This document shows, piece by piece, positions 53,050 through 63,970 of a stretch of DNA of 64,000 bases (position 1 is the stretch's first letter; each line of letters opens with the position of its first letter). Made by a program: the position numbers and the translations under genes. The notes under the pieces were generated by a model. The model was not told the origin of the DNA. It ran no database searches and saw only the letters and a list, made by a program, of their open reading frames with translations. The stretch comes from Sphingomonas sp. Leaf32 (GTDB lineage: Bacteria > Pseudomonadota > Alphaproteobacteria > Sphingomonadales > Sphingomonadaceae): the NCBI RefSeq assembly GCF_001421765.1, contig NZ_LMLA01000005.1, forward strand, positions 1 to 64,000, written 5' to 3'.

Positions 53050-53150
53050 CACAGGCGAACTCCGAACGGGTGGGATGGGCAGATGGTGCCGCAGCCGGCG
53101 GGCGGCCGCAATGGGTGGGGTGGTGGCTGACGGCATCGGCCGCCCGATGG

Positions 53151-53267
53151 AACCGTTCGTGCTGAGTAGCCGCTGAGCTTGTCGAAGCGGCGTATCGAAG
53201 GACCGTTGCCATCAGTGCTTCGATACGGGTCTTCGACAAGCTCAGCCCCTACTCAGCACGAACGGTT
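53151..53267. repeat. Long inverted repeat, type 3 dispersed element
   Basis: The left arm begins AACCGTTCGTGCTGAGTAG and runs through GAGCTTGTCGAAG and CGTATCGAAG. The right arm is its near reverse complement (CTTCGATACG, CTTCGACAAGCTCAG, CTACTCAGCACGAACGGTT). The pair makes a cruciform-capable 117-bp element in the gap between the M28 gene and the exporter. Partial copies occur at 32964 and 63971. Confidence 0.85.
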
Positions 53268-53297
53268 CGGCTCGATAGCGACGCCCCCACACCCCCC

Positions 53298-54785
53298 TCA
53301 CACCGGTCGGCGCATCAATCCCATCATCGCCCGCAGATTCGGCCGCCCGCCCCCGGCCAACAGGCTGGCGCGGAAGATGCGACCGAGCAGGATCACCTCC
53401 ACCACGATGAACGCGGCGGTGAGCATCCCCGCCGCCCACACCTGCCACAGCGGCATCCCCGTGCCGAGCCGCGCCAGCACCGCGAACGGCGTCCAGATCG
53501 GAATCCATGTCAGCAGCTCGACCGCCGGGCCGGTGGCACCGCGCAGCACCGCCTGCACCAGCACCGTGACCGGCAACATGATGACCAGCAGCACCGGCGT
53601 CAGATAGCCCTGCGCGTCGCGCATCGAATCCGACACCGCCCCGATGACGAGGAAGATCATCGCCACGACGATGTACCCCGCCACGAAGAAATACAGGATC
53701 GTCGCGATTGCCCCGAACGACGATACCGGCTCCAGCGCGGGGCGGATCATCTCGGCAATCGCGCCGTGGGTGGCGAAGGCGGCGACGATCCCGCACACCG
53801 CCCAGGTCGCGACCATCGACAGCCCGATGCCGACCGTGCCGATCAGCTTGCCGTACATCAGCTCGTTCGGGCTGACGCACGCCAGCACCGTTTCGATCAG
53901 CTTGTTGCTGCGTTCCTCGACCGACCCCTGCAACATCCAGCTGCCCGACAGGACCAGCGACATGAGCAGGATATAGGCGCAGGCCAGCGGCAGGATCGAG
54001 CGGATCAGCACCCGTTCGCGCCCGCTGCCGCGCGGCGGCACGACGACGGCGATGTTGGGCGCGATCATGGTGGAGGCAGCGGCGACCGGCGCGGCGACGC
54101 CGTTGGCCTGGAGATAGCGGACCTTCAGTTCCTGCCCCAGCAGCGCCTGCACCATCGTCACGAACCCGCTCGACGGCGCGCCGTTGGCCCACAGCTTGAC
54201 GTCTGGCGAACGTCCGAAATCGGCGGGGATATAGACCGCATAGTCGAGCGGCTTCGCTTTGCTGCCCTCGGCCGGACGCAGCAGTCCTTCGAGCGCCTGC
54301 CCGATCGCTTTGGGCCGGGCGGCGGCGACCGGGGCGGGTACCGGCACGATGGTATAGGCCGGATCGGGTGCGTCGAAGTCCGGCACCTCCCCGCCCTTCG
54401 CCCTGATTTTCGCCAGCGCGCCATCCGCCCCGCCCGCCGCGACGAAGCGCGCGACATCGGCGTCGCTGTACCAGCGATCGTGGCGCGCCCAGGGCGCGGC
54501 GGGATCGGCGGATTCCAACCGGTTGCTTTCGACATAGCGCGAGACCTGGGTCAGCACCCGGCGCTGTTCGTCCAGCTCGATCCGCGCCGCGATCGCCTGC
54601 GCGGTCGTGCCGCCGCTGCGGTCGATCAGCATGACGCGCTGCGTGTCCGACTTGTCGAGGAAGCGCGACGCGATCGGCCCGATCGCAAAGGCCAGCGGCA
54701 GGATCAGCAGCGTGACCCAGAAGCTGCGCGTGGCGGCGATCTGGCGGAACTCGCGCCCCGCGACCAGCAGGATATGATTCATCAT
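53298..54785 (-). CDS. ABC-2 type exporter permease, NatB-like
   Basis: The 495-residue protein has one N-terminal membrane segment (SFWVTLLILPLAFAIGPIAS), a periplasmic domain of about 250 residues, and five or six C-terminal segments (SILPLACAYILLMSLVLSGS, VEERSNKLIETVLACVSPNE), the layout of NatB/YhaP-type ABC-2 permeases. The motif EERSNKLIETVL is characteristic. It would export sodium or a small compound with the ATPase encoded just upstream, whose stop overlaps its ATG as ATGA. An alternative ATG one codon later exists. Confidence 0.9.
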   Translation of the reverse strand: MMNHILLVAGREFRQIAATRSFWVTLLILPLAFAIGPIASRFLDKSDTQRVMLIDRSGGTTAQAIAARIELDEQRRVLTQVSRYVESNRLESADPAAPWARHDRWYSDADVARFVAAGGADGALAKIRAKGGEVPDFDAPDPAYTIVPVPAPVAAARPKAIGQALEGLLRPAEGSKAKPLDYAVYIPADFGRSPDVKLWANGAPSSGFVTMVQALLGQELKVRYLQANGVAAPVAAASTMIAPNIAVVVPPRGSGRERVLIRSILPLACAYILLMSLVLSGSWMLQGSVEERSNKLIETVLACVSPNELMYGKLIGTVGIGLSMVATWAVCGIVAAFATHGAIAEMIRPALEPVSSFGAIATILYFFVAGYIVVAMIFLVIGAVSDSMRDAQGYLTPVLLVIMLPVTVLVQAVLRGATGPAVELLTWIPIWTPFAVLARLGTGMPLWQVWAAGMLTAAFIVVEVILLGRIFRASLLAGGGRPNLRAMMGLMRRPV

Positions 54786-55702
54786 GGCCGTGCCTCCGCC
54801 GAACCGACGATATGGAGAAAGACGTCGTGCAGGCCGGGCCGGTGCTGTTCGAACCGGCGCAGCGGCACGCCCGCCATGGTGCAGTGCTGCAACAGGTCGG
54901 CGGGGTCGCGCCCCGGCACCATCCGCACGTCCCATGCGGTCCAGCCTTCGCCGACCTCGCCCTTTGCGGTCGCCGAGGCGACGCCCTCCAGCCCGGCGGG
55001 CGACTGGCGCGCCACCACGTCGAGCCGGGCAGGCAAGGTCGCGCGCGCTTCGTCCTGCGTACCCTCGAACCTTTTGGCCCCCTTGGCCAGCAGCAGCAGC
55101 CGGTCGCACAGCCGTTCGGCGTGCTGCATGACGTGGGTCGAGAAAACGACCGCCGCGCCACCCTTCGCCGCGTTCAGTATCTCGTCCTCCAGCAATCCCT
55201 GATTGACCGGGTCCAGCCCGGAAAAGGGTTCGTCGAGGATCAGCAGCCGGGGCGCGTTGATGACGGCGGTGGCCAGCTGCACCTTCTGCGCCATGCCCTT
55301 CGACAGCTTGTCGACCCCGGTCTTGAGATTCGCGCCCAGCCCGAACCGGTCGAGCAGGTCGCGGCCCCGGGTCCGCGCATCGCCGGCGCTCATCCCCTTC
55401 AGCCGGCCGAAATAGACCACCGTCTCCAGCGCGGTCATCGACCGGTACAGCCCGCGTTCCTCGGGCAGGAAACCGAGCAGCCCGCTCGACTCCCGCCCCG
55501 GCGGCTTGCCCAGCACGTCGATGCTGCCCGCATCGGGGCGGATGATGTCGAGCACCATGCGCAGCGACGTGGTCTTCCCCGCGCCATTGCCGCCCAGAAA
55601 GCCGAATACCTCGCCCGGCGCGACGGCGAAGCTCAGATGGTCGACCGCCGTCATGGCGCCGAACCGTTTCACCACGCCGTCGAGGCGCAGGGCATGTTGC
55701 AT
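54782..55702 (-). CDS. ABC exporter ATP-binding protein, NatA-like
   Basis: The 306-residue ATPase has Walker A (GGNGAGKTT), the Q-loop region (GFLPEERGLY, where the usual Gln is replaced by the PEERGLY form common in NatA), signature (LSKGMAQKVQ), Walker B (LLILDEPFSGLD) and the H-loop (STHV). A C-terminal extension resembles the DUF4162 domain of such proteins. The ATG at 55702 is preferred because GGGGGA lies seven bases upstream; 55717 is possible. It pairs with the downstream permease. Confidence 0.92.
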   Translation of the reverse strand: MQHALRLDGVVKRFGAMTAVDHLSFAVAPGEVFGFLGGNGAGKTTSLRMVLDIIRPDAGSIDVLGKPPGRESSGLLGFLPEERGLYRSMTALETVVYFGRLKGMSAGDARTRGRDLLDRFGLGANLKTGVDKLSKGMAQKVQLATAVINAPRLLILDEPFSGLDPVNQGLLEDEILNAAKGGAAVVFSTHVMQHAERLCDRLLLLAKGAKRFEGTQDEARATLPARLDVVARQSPAGLEGVASATAKGEVGEGWTAWDVRMVPGRDPADLLQHCTMAGVPLRRFEQHRPGLHDVFLHIVGSAEARP

Positions 55703-55827
55703 CGATGTGTCCCCCATCAAGATCATCATCATTGCCGTTTATCGATACGTCGGCAAGCGGAAGATGGCGACAATGAACACCCCGCCCCCTCCAATCGAGT
55801 TTTCCGCCGAGTGTGAACGAGACAATT

Positions 55828-58122
<2,295 letters not shown>

Positions 58123-58145
58123 TCCGCGGCGTTCGGGACCAGGCA

Positions 58146-58171
58146 GCGGCGCGGGAGCGATCCCGCGCCGC
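58146..58171. terminator. Bidirectional hairpin terminator
   Basis: GCGGCGCGGGA-GCGA-TCCCGCGCCGC forms a perfect 11-bp stem with a four-base loop in the 77-bp gap between the convergent katG and ZnuD-like receptor genes. It probably serves both. Confidence 0.75.
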
Positions 58172-58199
58172 TTGCCGTTCGATCAGGGATGCCCCCGGA

Positions 58200-60443
58200 T
58201 CAGAACGCCGCGCGAACCCCCAGCGCCACGGCCCGTCCGGGCAGCGGTGCCCGCAGGCGCAGGAAGGAGTTGTGCAGCCGCGCTTCGGCATTGGTCAGAT
58301 TGGCGACATCGGCGAACGCCTCGTACCGCGCGCCCGTGCCGAACCGATAGGCGACGTGCGCGTCGACCAGCGTGAAGCCGTCCGACACCGGCTCGCCCTT
58401 GGCGACATCGGTCTGCCGCAGATAGCGGACCGCGCCGAGCGAGGCGCGTAGTGCGCCGCCTTCCCAGCCCAGATCGCCGCCATAGCGTGACATCGGCGTG
58501 CGCGGCAGGTGGTCGCCGTCGAGCCGCTGGCGGAAATACTGGCGGTCGAACGCCGCCGTCGCGCCGGTCGCGAACGGGCTATAGCCGTCGGGCAGGGTGA
58601 ATACCGGGCGGACCTGCACATAATCGCCAAAGCCGTGTAGCGCGAACCGGCCGACGCCGGTCGTCGCGCGGAGCGTCGCCTCCCCCTCGATCCCGCGGAA
58701 CCGGGTGTCGCCCTGGCGCCATTCGCGCACCGGCAGCGTCCGCGAGATGCCGGTATTGCCCAGATAGAGATAATCCACGAACCGCGTGCGATAGGCGGAC
58801 ACCGCCGCCGACAGCCATGTCGTGTCGATCCCGCCGCCGGCCTCGATCGTTTCCGCCCGCTCCTTGCGCAACCGTCCGTCGCCCTGTTCCTCGGTCAGGA
58901 TCGAGAAATGGTTGCCATTGGCATATAGTTCATTGATCCCCGGCGCCCGCTCCCCGTGCGACCAGCGTCCGTGCAGATACAAAATCTTGAACAGCGACAG
59001 CCGCGCCCCGGCGTCGCCGCTGAGCAGGTGGAAGCCGGCATCGCGGGCATAGGCCGCCCCCTGCCCCCGCCCGGCACGTACGCTGGCTTCGTCGAGGTCG
59101 TAGCGTATCCGGTCGTAGCGGATGCCACCGCTCAGCGTCAGCGGCGACAGCGTCAGCCGTTCGGCGAGGAACGCCGATCGTTCCGCCGTGACGACGCTCG
59201 GCAGATAGGATGTCGTCTCGACGGTGCGCAGGCTGCGATCGGCGATCTGCCCGCCGATCGACCCGCTGAGCGGCCCGAGCGGGCGATGCGCGATCTCGAC
59301 GCGCGCCTCCTCGCCATTGCCGTCGAACCGGCTCCAGTCGCGATCGGGCAGGCGTTCGCGGTCGCGCGACCGGACATGCGCCGCGCGCAGTGTCACCGCC
59401 GCGACGCCGGGCAGCGGATCGTACAGCGCGCCCTTCAGGTCGAAGCGGGTCTGCCCGACCGTCACGTCGATCGGGCTGGCCCCGGAGCGCGACGCCGTGA
59501 TGAGGGAAAAGCCGGGCACGCCGTAATTATTGTCGTAGCGCCCGACCGACAGGCCGAGAAACCCGCCATCGACGATCAGGCTGCCACCCGCCGTCACCGC
59601 CGTGGTGCGGATCGCGCTGTTGGGCAGGCGCCCGTCGGCATCGCCCATCGGATCGAGGTTCGTAATGATCTGTCCCGACACCGGCGTCCGGTCGACGAAG
59701 CGGCGCGTCACGGGATCGAAGACGAAGGTCGGCCGCGCCAGACGGACCTGACACAGCGCCTGTAGCGGAGTCGCAGCGACGAGCGACGACCAGCGGCGGC
59801 ACGTATCGGCCTTTGCCCGGCCCGGAATCGCCTGATCCCCCTGATAGCGGTACAGCCCGTCGAGGTGCCATGCGAACGCGCCCTTCCCGCCATCGATCCG
59901 GGTCATGGTCGTCACGCCGACATTGTCGCCGGTGCGCAGTTCGGCCCGCCCGGTCGGTGCTCCCGCATGTCGCTGCGTCGGGATGCGGCCGTCGATCACG
60001 TTCACCGCGCCGCCGATCGCACCGCCGCCATAGGGGACGGCCGCGCTGCCCTTGCGCACGTCGATCAGCTCCGCCAGGAACGGCTCGACCGCGGCGGCAT
60101 GTTCCGCGCCCAGTCCGGATGCGTCCTGCGTGGGCAGGCCGTCGATCAGCACCGCGACCCGGCCGCCGGTCTGCCCCCGGATTGTTGGACGGCCGACCGC
60201 CGGGCCGAAATAGTCGTTGTGGATCCCCGGAACCCGCGCCAGCGTTTCGCCGAGCGTCGGTGCCTTGCGCTGGTCCAGTTCGGCCCCCGCGATGCTCGTG
60301 CCGGTCGCGCTCGACAGATGGTCGGCATCGACCGGTTCGGGGCGCTGCCCTTCGACGACGATCGTGGACGGCGACTTACCCGGCTCGGGCTGTGCGGAAG
60401 CGGTTCCTGCGGCAACGGCCAGCAGGATCAGATCAGGTAACAT
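58200..60443 (-). CDS. ZnuD-like TonB-dependent receptor
   Basis: The 747-residue outer-membrane receptor has a signal peptide (DLILLAVAAGTASAQ), a TonB-box-like STIVVEGQRP, a plug (AELIDVRKGSAAVPYGGGAI) and a barrel ending ALGVRAAF. The segments VGRYDNNYGVPGF and PGRAKADTCRRWSS with two nearby Cys (CRRW and LCQVRL) recall the ZnuD zinc receptor of Neisseria. A near-consensus Zur box 39 bases upstream supports zinc transport. The ATG at 60443 is preferred over a TTG at 60452, which lacks a ribosome site. It converges on katG. Confidence 0.85.
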   Translation of the reverse strand: MLPDLILLAVAAGTASAQPEPGKSPSTIVVEGQRPEPVDADHLSSATGTSIAGAELDQRKAPTLGETLARVPGIHNDYFGPAVGRPTIRGQTGGRVAVLIDGLPTQDASGLGAEHAAAVEPFLAELIDVRKGSAAVPYGGGAIGGAVNVIDGRIPTQRHAGAPTGRAELRTGDNVGVTTMTRIDGGKGAFAWHLDGLYRYQGDQAIPGRAKADTCRRWSSLVAATPLQALCQVRLARPTFVFDPVTRRFVDRTPVSGQIITNLDPMGDADGRLPNSAIRTTAVTAGGSLIVDGGFLGLSVGRYDNNYGVPGFSLITASRSGASPIDVTVGQTRFDLKGALYDPLPGVAAVTLRAAHVRSRDRERLPDRDWSRFDGNGEEARVEIAHRPLGPLSGSIGGQIADRSLRTVETTSYLPSVVTAERSAFLAERLTLSPLTLSGGIRYDRIRYDLDEASVRAGRGQGAAYARDAGFHLLSGDAGARLSLFKILYLHGRWSHGERAPGINELYANGNHFSILTEEQGDGRLRKERAETIEAGGGIDTTWLSAAVSAYRTRFVDYLYLGNTGISRTLPVREWRQGDTRFRGIEGEATLRATTGVGRFALHGFGDYVQVRPVFTLPDGYSPFATGATAAFDRQYFRQRLDGDHLPRTPMSRYGGDLGWEGGALRASLGAVRYLRQTDVAKGEPVSDGFTLVDAHVAYRFGTGARYEAFADVANLTNAEARLHNSFLRLRAPLPGRAVALGVRAAF

Positions 60444-60481
60444 CAGTAACAAACCCCCAAGTGAGGGGGCGCTCTATGTTT

Positions 60482-60496
60482 TGTTATACCGTAACA
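60482..60496. promoter_or_regulatory. Zur-box-like palindrome
   Basis: TGTTATACCGTAACA matches the proteobacterial Zur core TGTTATANTATAACA at all but two central positions, with TTG/CAA outer extension. It lies 39-53 bases upstream of the ZnuD-like receptor start, where it could block the promoter. The 284-bp gap to the next gene contains nothing else that I can name. Confidence 0.65.
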
Positions 60497-60727
60497 ATCA
60501 AGTTCATATCGAACGGTGCGGCTGATCGTGACGGGGCGCGTGGCGGCCTTTCTGACAGCGCGTCGCCAAGAGTTGGCATAATACGCCTCAGGTTGGCGGC
60601 GCATCCCACAGCTACATTTGTAGTCATAAGCTATGTCATTGATATTGCTTGATCTGAAAAACTGGCACGGGGGATGCAAAGTAGTCGACATCACCGGAAA
60701 CCAACCGGAAATCAGGGAGCCAACATC

Positions 60728-61033
60728 ATGACCGCCATCCGCTTCGCCGCTTCGATCGTCCTCGGTTTCGTCGCCACCACCTCGGCATTCGCCGCCGAAC
60801 CCAACAACGCCCCGACCCCCGTCGCGACCAGCGTCGCCGGTTCGAGCGCGCTGGCGACCACGGTCACGCTGGCCGCCGGACCGGCCGCCGTCGCCTACAA
60901 GGCTTCGCCCAACGCCCGCTACTGCTTCCGCACCGAAAACACCGGCAGCCACATCCTGACCAAGCTGTGCAAGACCCGCGGCGAATGGGAAGCACGCGGT
61001 GTCGATCTCGACCGCGCCCTCGCCGGCCGCTGA
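60728..61033 (+). CDS. Small secreted protein
   Basis: The 101-residue protein has a signal peptide (FAASIVLGFVATTSAFAAEP), an Ala/Thr-rich linker and a C-terminal block NARYCFRTENTGSHILTKLC-KTRGEWEARGVDL with two Cys that probably pair. The same CFR...TGS...CKTR.EW pattern recurs in sphingomonad periplasmic proteins of unknown function. GGAG precedes the ATG by eight bases. A strong hairpin follows the gene. Confidence 0.72.
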   Translation: MTAIRFAASIVLGFVATTSAFAAEPNNAPTPVATSVAGSSALATTVTLAAGPAAVAYKASPNARYCFRTENTGSHILTKLCKTRGEWEARGVDLDRALAGR

Positions 61034-61059
61034 TCGCACCCGGCCCTCCGCGCTCCATG

Positions 61060-61089
61060 CCGCCCCCGCTGCACCCGCAGCGGGGGCGG
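61060..61089. terminator. Hairpin terminator
   Basis: CCGCCCCCGCTG and CAGCGGGGGCGG form a 12-bp stem around a six-base loop, 26 bases after the small secreted gene and just before the convergent DUF427 gene. Confidence 0.72.
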
Positions 61090-61096
61090 TGTCGCG

Positions 61097-61591
61097 TTAC
61101 CAGCCCATCGTGCCCGGCGGCCCCTTGAACGGGCCGGCAAGGTCGGGGGTGATCCACCCGCCGTAAAAGCCGCCCGGCTGCGGCACGACGGACACACCGT
61201 CCACGGTGCAGACGTCGAACGGCGCGGCATAGAAGGCGATGTGACCGGCGAGAATGCGAAACGCCGGCGTCGGATCGGCATAGCTCCACCCGACGCGTGG
61301 CAGGACGATGTCGCCGACGAGCACGTCCCAATAGCGCGCCTGCCCCTTCCATTCGCACAGCGAACGGCCGGGCGCGGGACGAAGCAGTTCCATCCTGATG
61401 TCGTCCGGGGGCAGATAATAGCTCGGCGGGTGGCTGGTCTCCAGCGTGCGCACCGCGCGGGTCGTGTCGGCGATCACCACGCCGCGATGCTCGATGCGGA
61501 TGCGGCGGCCGCATGACTCGGCGATGGCGGGACGGGGGAAATCCCACACGCTGACCTGTCCCGGCAGCACGGGATCGCGGCGCGGGGTCAT
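61097..61591 (-). CDS. DUF427 family protein
   Basis: The 164-residue soluble protein matches DUF427: RRIRIEHRGVVIADTTRAVR, LETSHPPSYYLPPDDIRMEL, CEWKGQARYWDV and PRVGWSYADPTPAFRILAGH. The fold is a small beta-barrel with no proven activity. The ATG overlaps the DCC-family stop as ATGA, so the pair is cotranscribed. No function can be given beyond the family. Confidence 0.85.
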   Translation of the reverse strand: MTPRRDPVLPGQVSVWDFPRPAIAESCGRRIRIEHRGVVIADTTRAVRTLETSHPPSYYLPPDDIRMELLRPAPGRSLCEWKGQARYWDVLVGDIVLPRVGWSYADPTPAFRILAGHIAFYAAPFDVCTVDGVSVVPQPGGFYGGWITPDLAGPFKGPPGTMGW

Positions 61592-61959
61592 CGCACCCAG
61601 CGTTGCAGCGCCGGGCGGACGTGGAGAAAGCGCAGGTACAGCGCCTCCAGTCCGCGCAGGATAATCGGGTTGCGGGCGGCAAGGCCGAAGGGGCGCAGCA
61701 GCGGGATCGCCCGCCACATCGCCGCGAACGCCGCCGCGCCGGATAGCATCCGGCCATCCTCGCGCGCATGGAACCGGTCGAGCAGCAACCGGCGATCGAT
61801 CGGACAGGCGGCCTCGGGCGTGCCGACATCGACGAAATCGATCCGCCGCCCCCGGTCGAGCCGGCGCATCACCGCGATTTCCCGCACGCACAGCGGACAG
61901 CCGCCGTCATACCACACGGTCAGCCGCTCCAGCGCGGTATCGGGGCGCGGCTCAACCAT
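61588..61959 (-). CDS. DCC (DUF393) thiol-disulfide oxidoreductase family protein
   Basis: The 123-residue protein begins LTVWYDGGCPLCVREIAVMR, the DCC-family signature with a CxxC redox motif in a thioredoxin-like fold, followed by DFVDVGTPEA and the helical C-terminus. It probably carries out thiol-disulfide exchange. Its start codon lies inside the last codons of a 32-residue membrane peptide (61952-62050), so the two are likely coupled. It is followed by DUF427. Confidence 0.88.
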   Translation of the reverse strand: MVEPRPDTALERLTVWYDGGCPLCVREIAVMRRLDRGRRIDFVDVGTPEAACPIDRRLLLDRFHAREDGRMLSGAAAFAAMWRAIPLLRPFGLAARNPIILRGLEALYLRFLHVRPALQRWVR

Positions 61960-62050
61960 GGTTGAGCCGATAGAAGAGGAGCAGCGCGAGGATCGCCATG
62001 AGGAGTACGACGCCCAGATAGGTCATCAGGATTTTGGCGGGCCGGGACAT
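61952..62050 (-). CDS. 32-residue membrane peptide
   Basis: A short frame, ATG at 62050 to TGA at 61952, encodes MSRPAKILMTYLGV then a hydrophobic run VLLMAILALLLFY and a tail RLNHG. A GGAAAGG lies upstream. Its last codons overlap the first of the DCC gene on the same strand (ATGGTTGA), which favours real coupling over chance. Single-span, positively charged N-terminus and short tail suggest an inner-membrane micropeptide. No family is recognised; it could anchor or deliver reductant to the DCC protein. Confidence 0.5.
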   Translation of the reverse strand: MSRPAKILMTYLGVVLLMAILALLLFYRLNHG

Positions 62051-62229
62051 GGGATGCAACCTTTCCGGGCGACGGTGCCGCCCCTTTCTTTCCTCGGCGC
62101 GGGGAACGGGCCTTCGGTCCGCAGGAGAACGGTGCTGCTAGTGGTCGACACGCCCTAGATGGGGACCGAATGAGGCCGCGCACCTGTACCAAGAGGCAGG
62201 CGGTCGGGACGAAGACGCTGCTCCTTCCC

Positions 62230-62799
62230 CTAAAGCCCCTGTTCGACCGCCAGCCTGATCGCCTCCGCGACGGTGCGACAGCCGAGCGCCTGCAGCATCT
62301 CTGCACGATGCAGCTTCACCGTGCGTTCGCTGATGCCCAGTTCATAGGCGATCTGCTTGTTGAGCAGGCCGCGCATTACCCCGTCCAGCACGTCGCGCTG
62401 GCGCGGGGTCAGCGCGGCGATGCGAGCGGCGGCTTCGCTGTCGGCCGGGGTGCCGACCGCGATCTGCGAACCCAGCATGTAGCGCAGCGACCCGTCCTCG
62501 GCGAATAGCGGGGCGAGCATCACCGCGTTGCGGAAGGGGGTGCCGTCTTTCTTGTAATTGAGTATTTCGACCAGGGTCGCGCGGTGTTCGCGCACCGCCG
62601 CGCGCAGTTCCTCGGTCGCGGCTTCCTCGGTATCGGCGCCGCGCAGGAAACGGCAGTTGCGGCCGAGGATCTCCGCCTCGCTGTAACCGGTCAGGTCGAT
62701 GAACGCCTGGTTGCAGGCGATGATCGGGGTGTCCGGCAGCGTGGGGTCGCTGACGACCGCCGCGATGGCGCTTCCGGTAATCATCTCGCGCGGTGACAT
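62230..62799 (-). CDS. LOV-HTH blue-light transcription regulator
   Basis: The 189-residue protein has an N-terminal LOV domain: CNQAFIDLTGYSEAEILGRN followed by CRFLRG, where Cys49 is the residue that bonds flavin on illumination (GxNCRFL motif), then NYKKDGTPFRNAVMLAPLFA. A LuxR helix-turn-helix follows (LTPRQRDVLDGVMRGLLNKQ, IAYELGISERTVKLHRAEML). This is the EL222 architecture, in which light releases the DNA-binding domain. The start at 62799 gives a normal N-terminus; no strong ribosome site is seen. It is divergent from a renalase-like FAD gene. Confidence 0.88.
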   Translation of the reverse strand: MSPREMITGSAIAAVVSDPTLPDTPIIACNQAFIDLTGYSEAEILGRNCRFLRGADTEEAATEELRAAVREHRATLVEILNYKKDGTPFRNAVMLAPLFAEDGSLRYMLGSQIAVGTPADSEAAARIAALTPRQRDVLDGVMRGLLNKQIAYELGISERTVKLHRAEMLQALGCRTVAEAIRLAVEQGL

Positions 62800-62843
62800 G
62801 CTGGTGCCCGAACCAACTGGCGGCCCCGATTGGCCGCGTCGCT

Positions 62844-62877
62844 GTTGCCTTTGCACCGGTAAACGCCGGTGGGCAAC
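62844..62877. promoter_or_regulatory. Dyad in LOV-HTH/FAD-protein control region
   Basis: GTTGCC...ACCGG...CCGGT...GGCAAC forms a nested inverted repeat (inner arms ACCGG/CCGGT, outer arms GTTGCC/GGCAAC with unequal spacers). It lies in the 130-bp gap between the divergent genes and could bind the LOV-HTH dimer or form a hairpin. Confidence 0.4.
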
Positions 62878-62929
62878 ATCGTGTCCCTTCCGTGCGTTGC
62901 GTCGCAGCGAAACGAGACGGGGACAGGAT

Positions 62930-63853
62930 ATGGGCGACATCGCGATCATCGGCGCAGGGATGGCGGGGCTGAGCTGTGCCACCGCGCTCACGGCGGCGGG
63001 GCACTGCCCCAGGCTGTTCGACAAGGGCCGCCGGCCGAGCGGGCGGATGGCGAGCCGGGTGGTCACCGCCGAGACCCGAGACTTCGCGTTCGATTATGGC
63101 GCGCTGTACCTGACCGCCCGCGACGAAGGCTTCGTCGCGCAATTGCAGGCATGGGAAGCGGCGGGGGTCGCCGCGCGCTGGCCGGCGGCGGGCGACGACG
63201 CGTGGGTCGGGACGCCAGGGATGGACGCGCCGCTCAAGGCGATGGCCGATGCGCTGGACGTGCGCTGGTCGACCCATGTCCATGGGGTTCGCCGCGATGC
63301 ACAGGGCTGGTGGCTCAGGCTGGAGGCGGAGGAGGCCGGACCGTTCGCGGCGGTCGTGCTGGCGCTGCCCGCCGAACAGGTCGCGCCGATGGCGGACGGG
63401 ATCGACGATGCGCTGGCGGCGCTGGCACGGGCGCACCGGTCCGCACCGTGCTGGACGGTGATGCTGGGGTTCGACAGGGCGATCGATGCGCCCGCGCTGC
63501 TGGGCGGCGGCGGGATCATCGACCGCGCGGCCCGGAACGGCGCGAAACCGGGGCGGACCGGGGGCGAGGCGTGGACGATCCATGCCACCGCCGACTGGTC
63601 GCACGCGCAGATCGAGGCCGGGCGCGACCGGGTGGTGGCGGCGTTGACGGCGGCACTGGGCGAACGGGTGCCGGGATTGCCGACACCGGTCCATGGCGCG
63701 GCGCATCGCTGGCGGTACGCACGCTCGGCCGGGGCGGGCATCGGTTGCTATTGGGCGGACGGGCTTGGCGCGTGCGGCGACTGGCTGATCGCGCCACGGG
63801 TCGAGGCGGCGTGGGTTTCCGGGCGGCGGATGGCGGGGGTGGTGGGCGACTGA
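62930..63853 (+). CDS. Renalase-like FAD-dependent oxidoreductase
   Basis: The 307-residue protein starts with a Rossmann FAD motif (IAIIGAGMAGLSCATALTAA) and FDKGRRPSGRMASR, then DFAFDYGALYLTARDEGFV, and ends with a FAD-closing segment (LGACGDWLIAPRVEAAWVSG). This is the NAD(P)/FAD renalase-like group of the amine oxidase superfamily, which may oxidise abnormal dihydronicotinamide isomers. The ATG at 62930 follows GGGGACAGGAT. Divergence from a LOV regulator suggests light control. No carotenoid genes are visible. Confidence 0.85.
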   Translation: MGDIAIIGAGMAGLSCATALTAAGHCPRLFDKGRRPSGRMASRVVTAETRDFAFDYGALYLTARDEGFVAQLQAWEAAGVAARWPAAGDDAWVGTPGMDAPLKAMADALDVRWSTHVHGVRRDAQGWWLRLEAEEAGPFAAVVLALPAEQVAPMADGIDDALAALARAHRSAPCWTVMLGFDRAIDAPALLGGGGIIDRAARNGAKPGRTGGEAWTIHATADWSHAQIEAGRDRVVAALTAALGERVPGLPTPVHGAAHRWRYARSAGAGIGCYWADGLGACGDWLIAPRVEAAWVSGRRMAGVVGD

Positions 63854-63970
63854 CGGGCGGGCGGGCGGCGACCGTTCCGCACCACGCCTCTTATCTATCC
63901 CGGCGGAAGCGGGGGCACGGGTCCTCAGAGTTCGGAAGGGACGCAATCAGAGCAGGAAGACCTACGGCAG

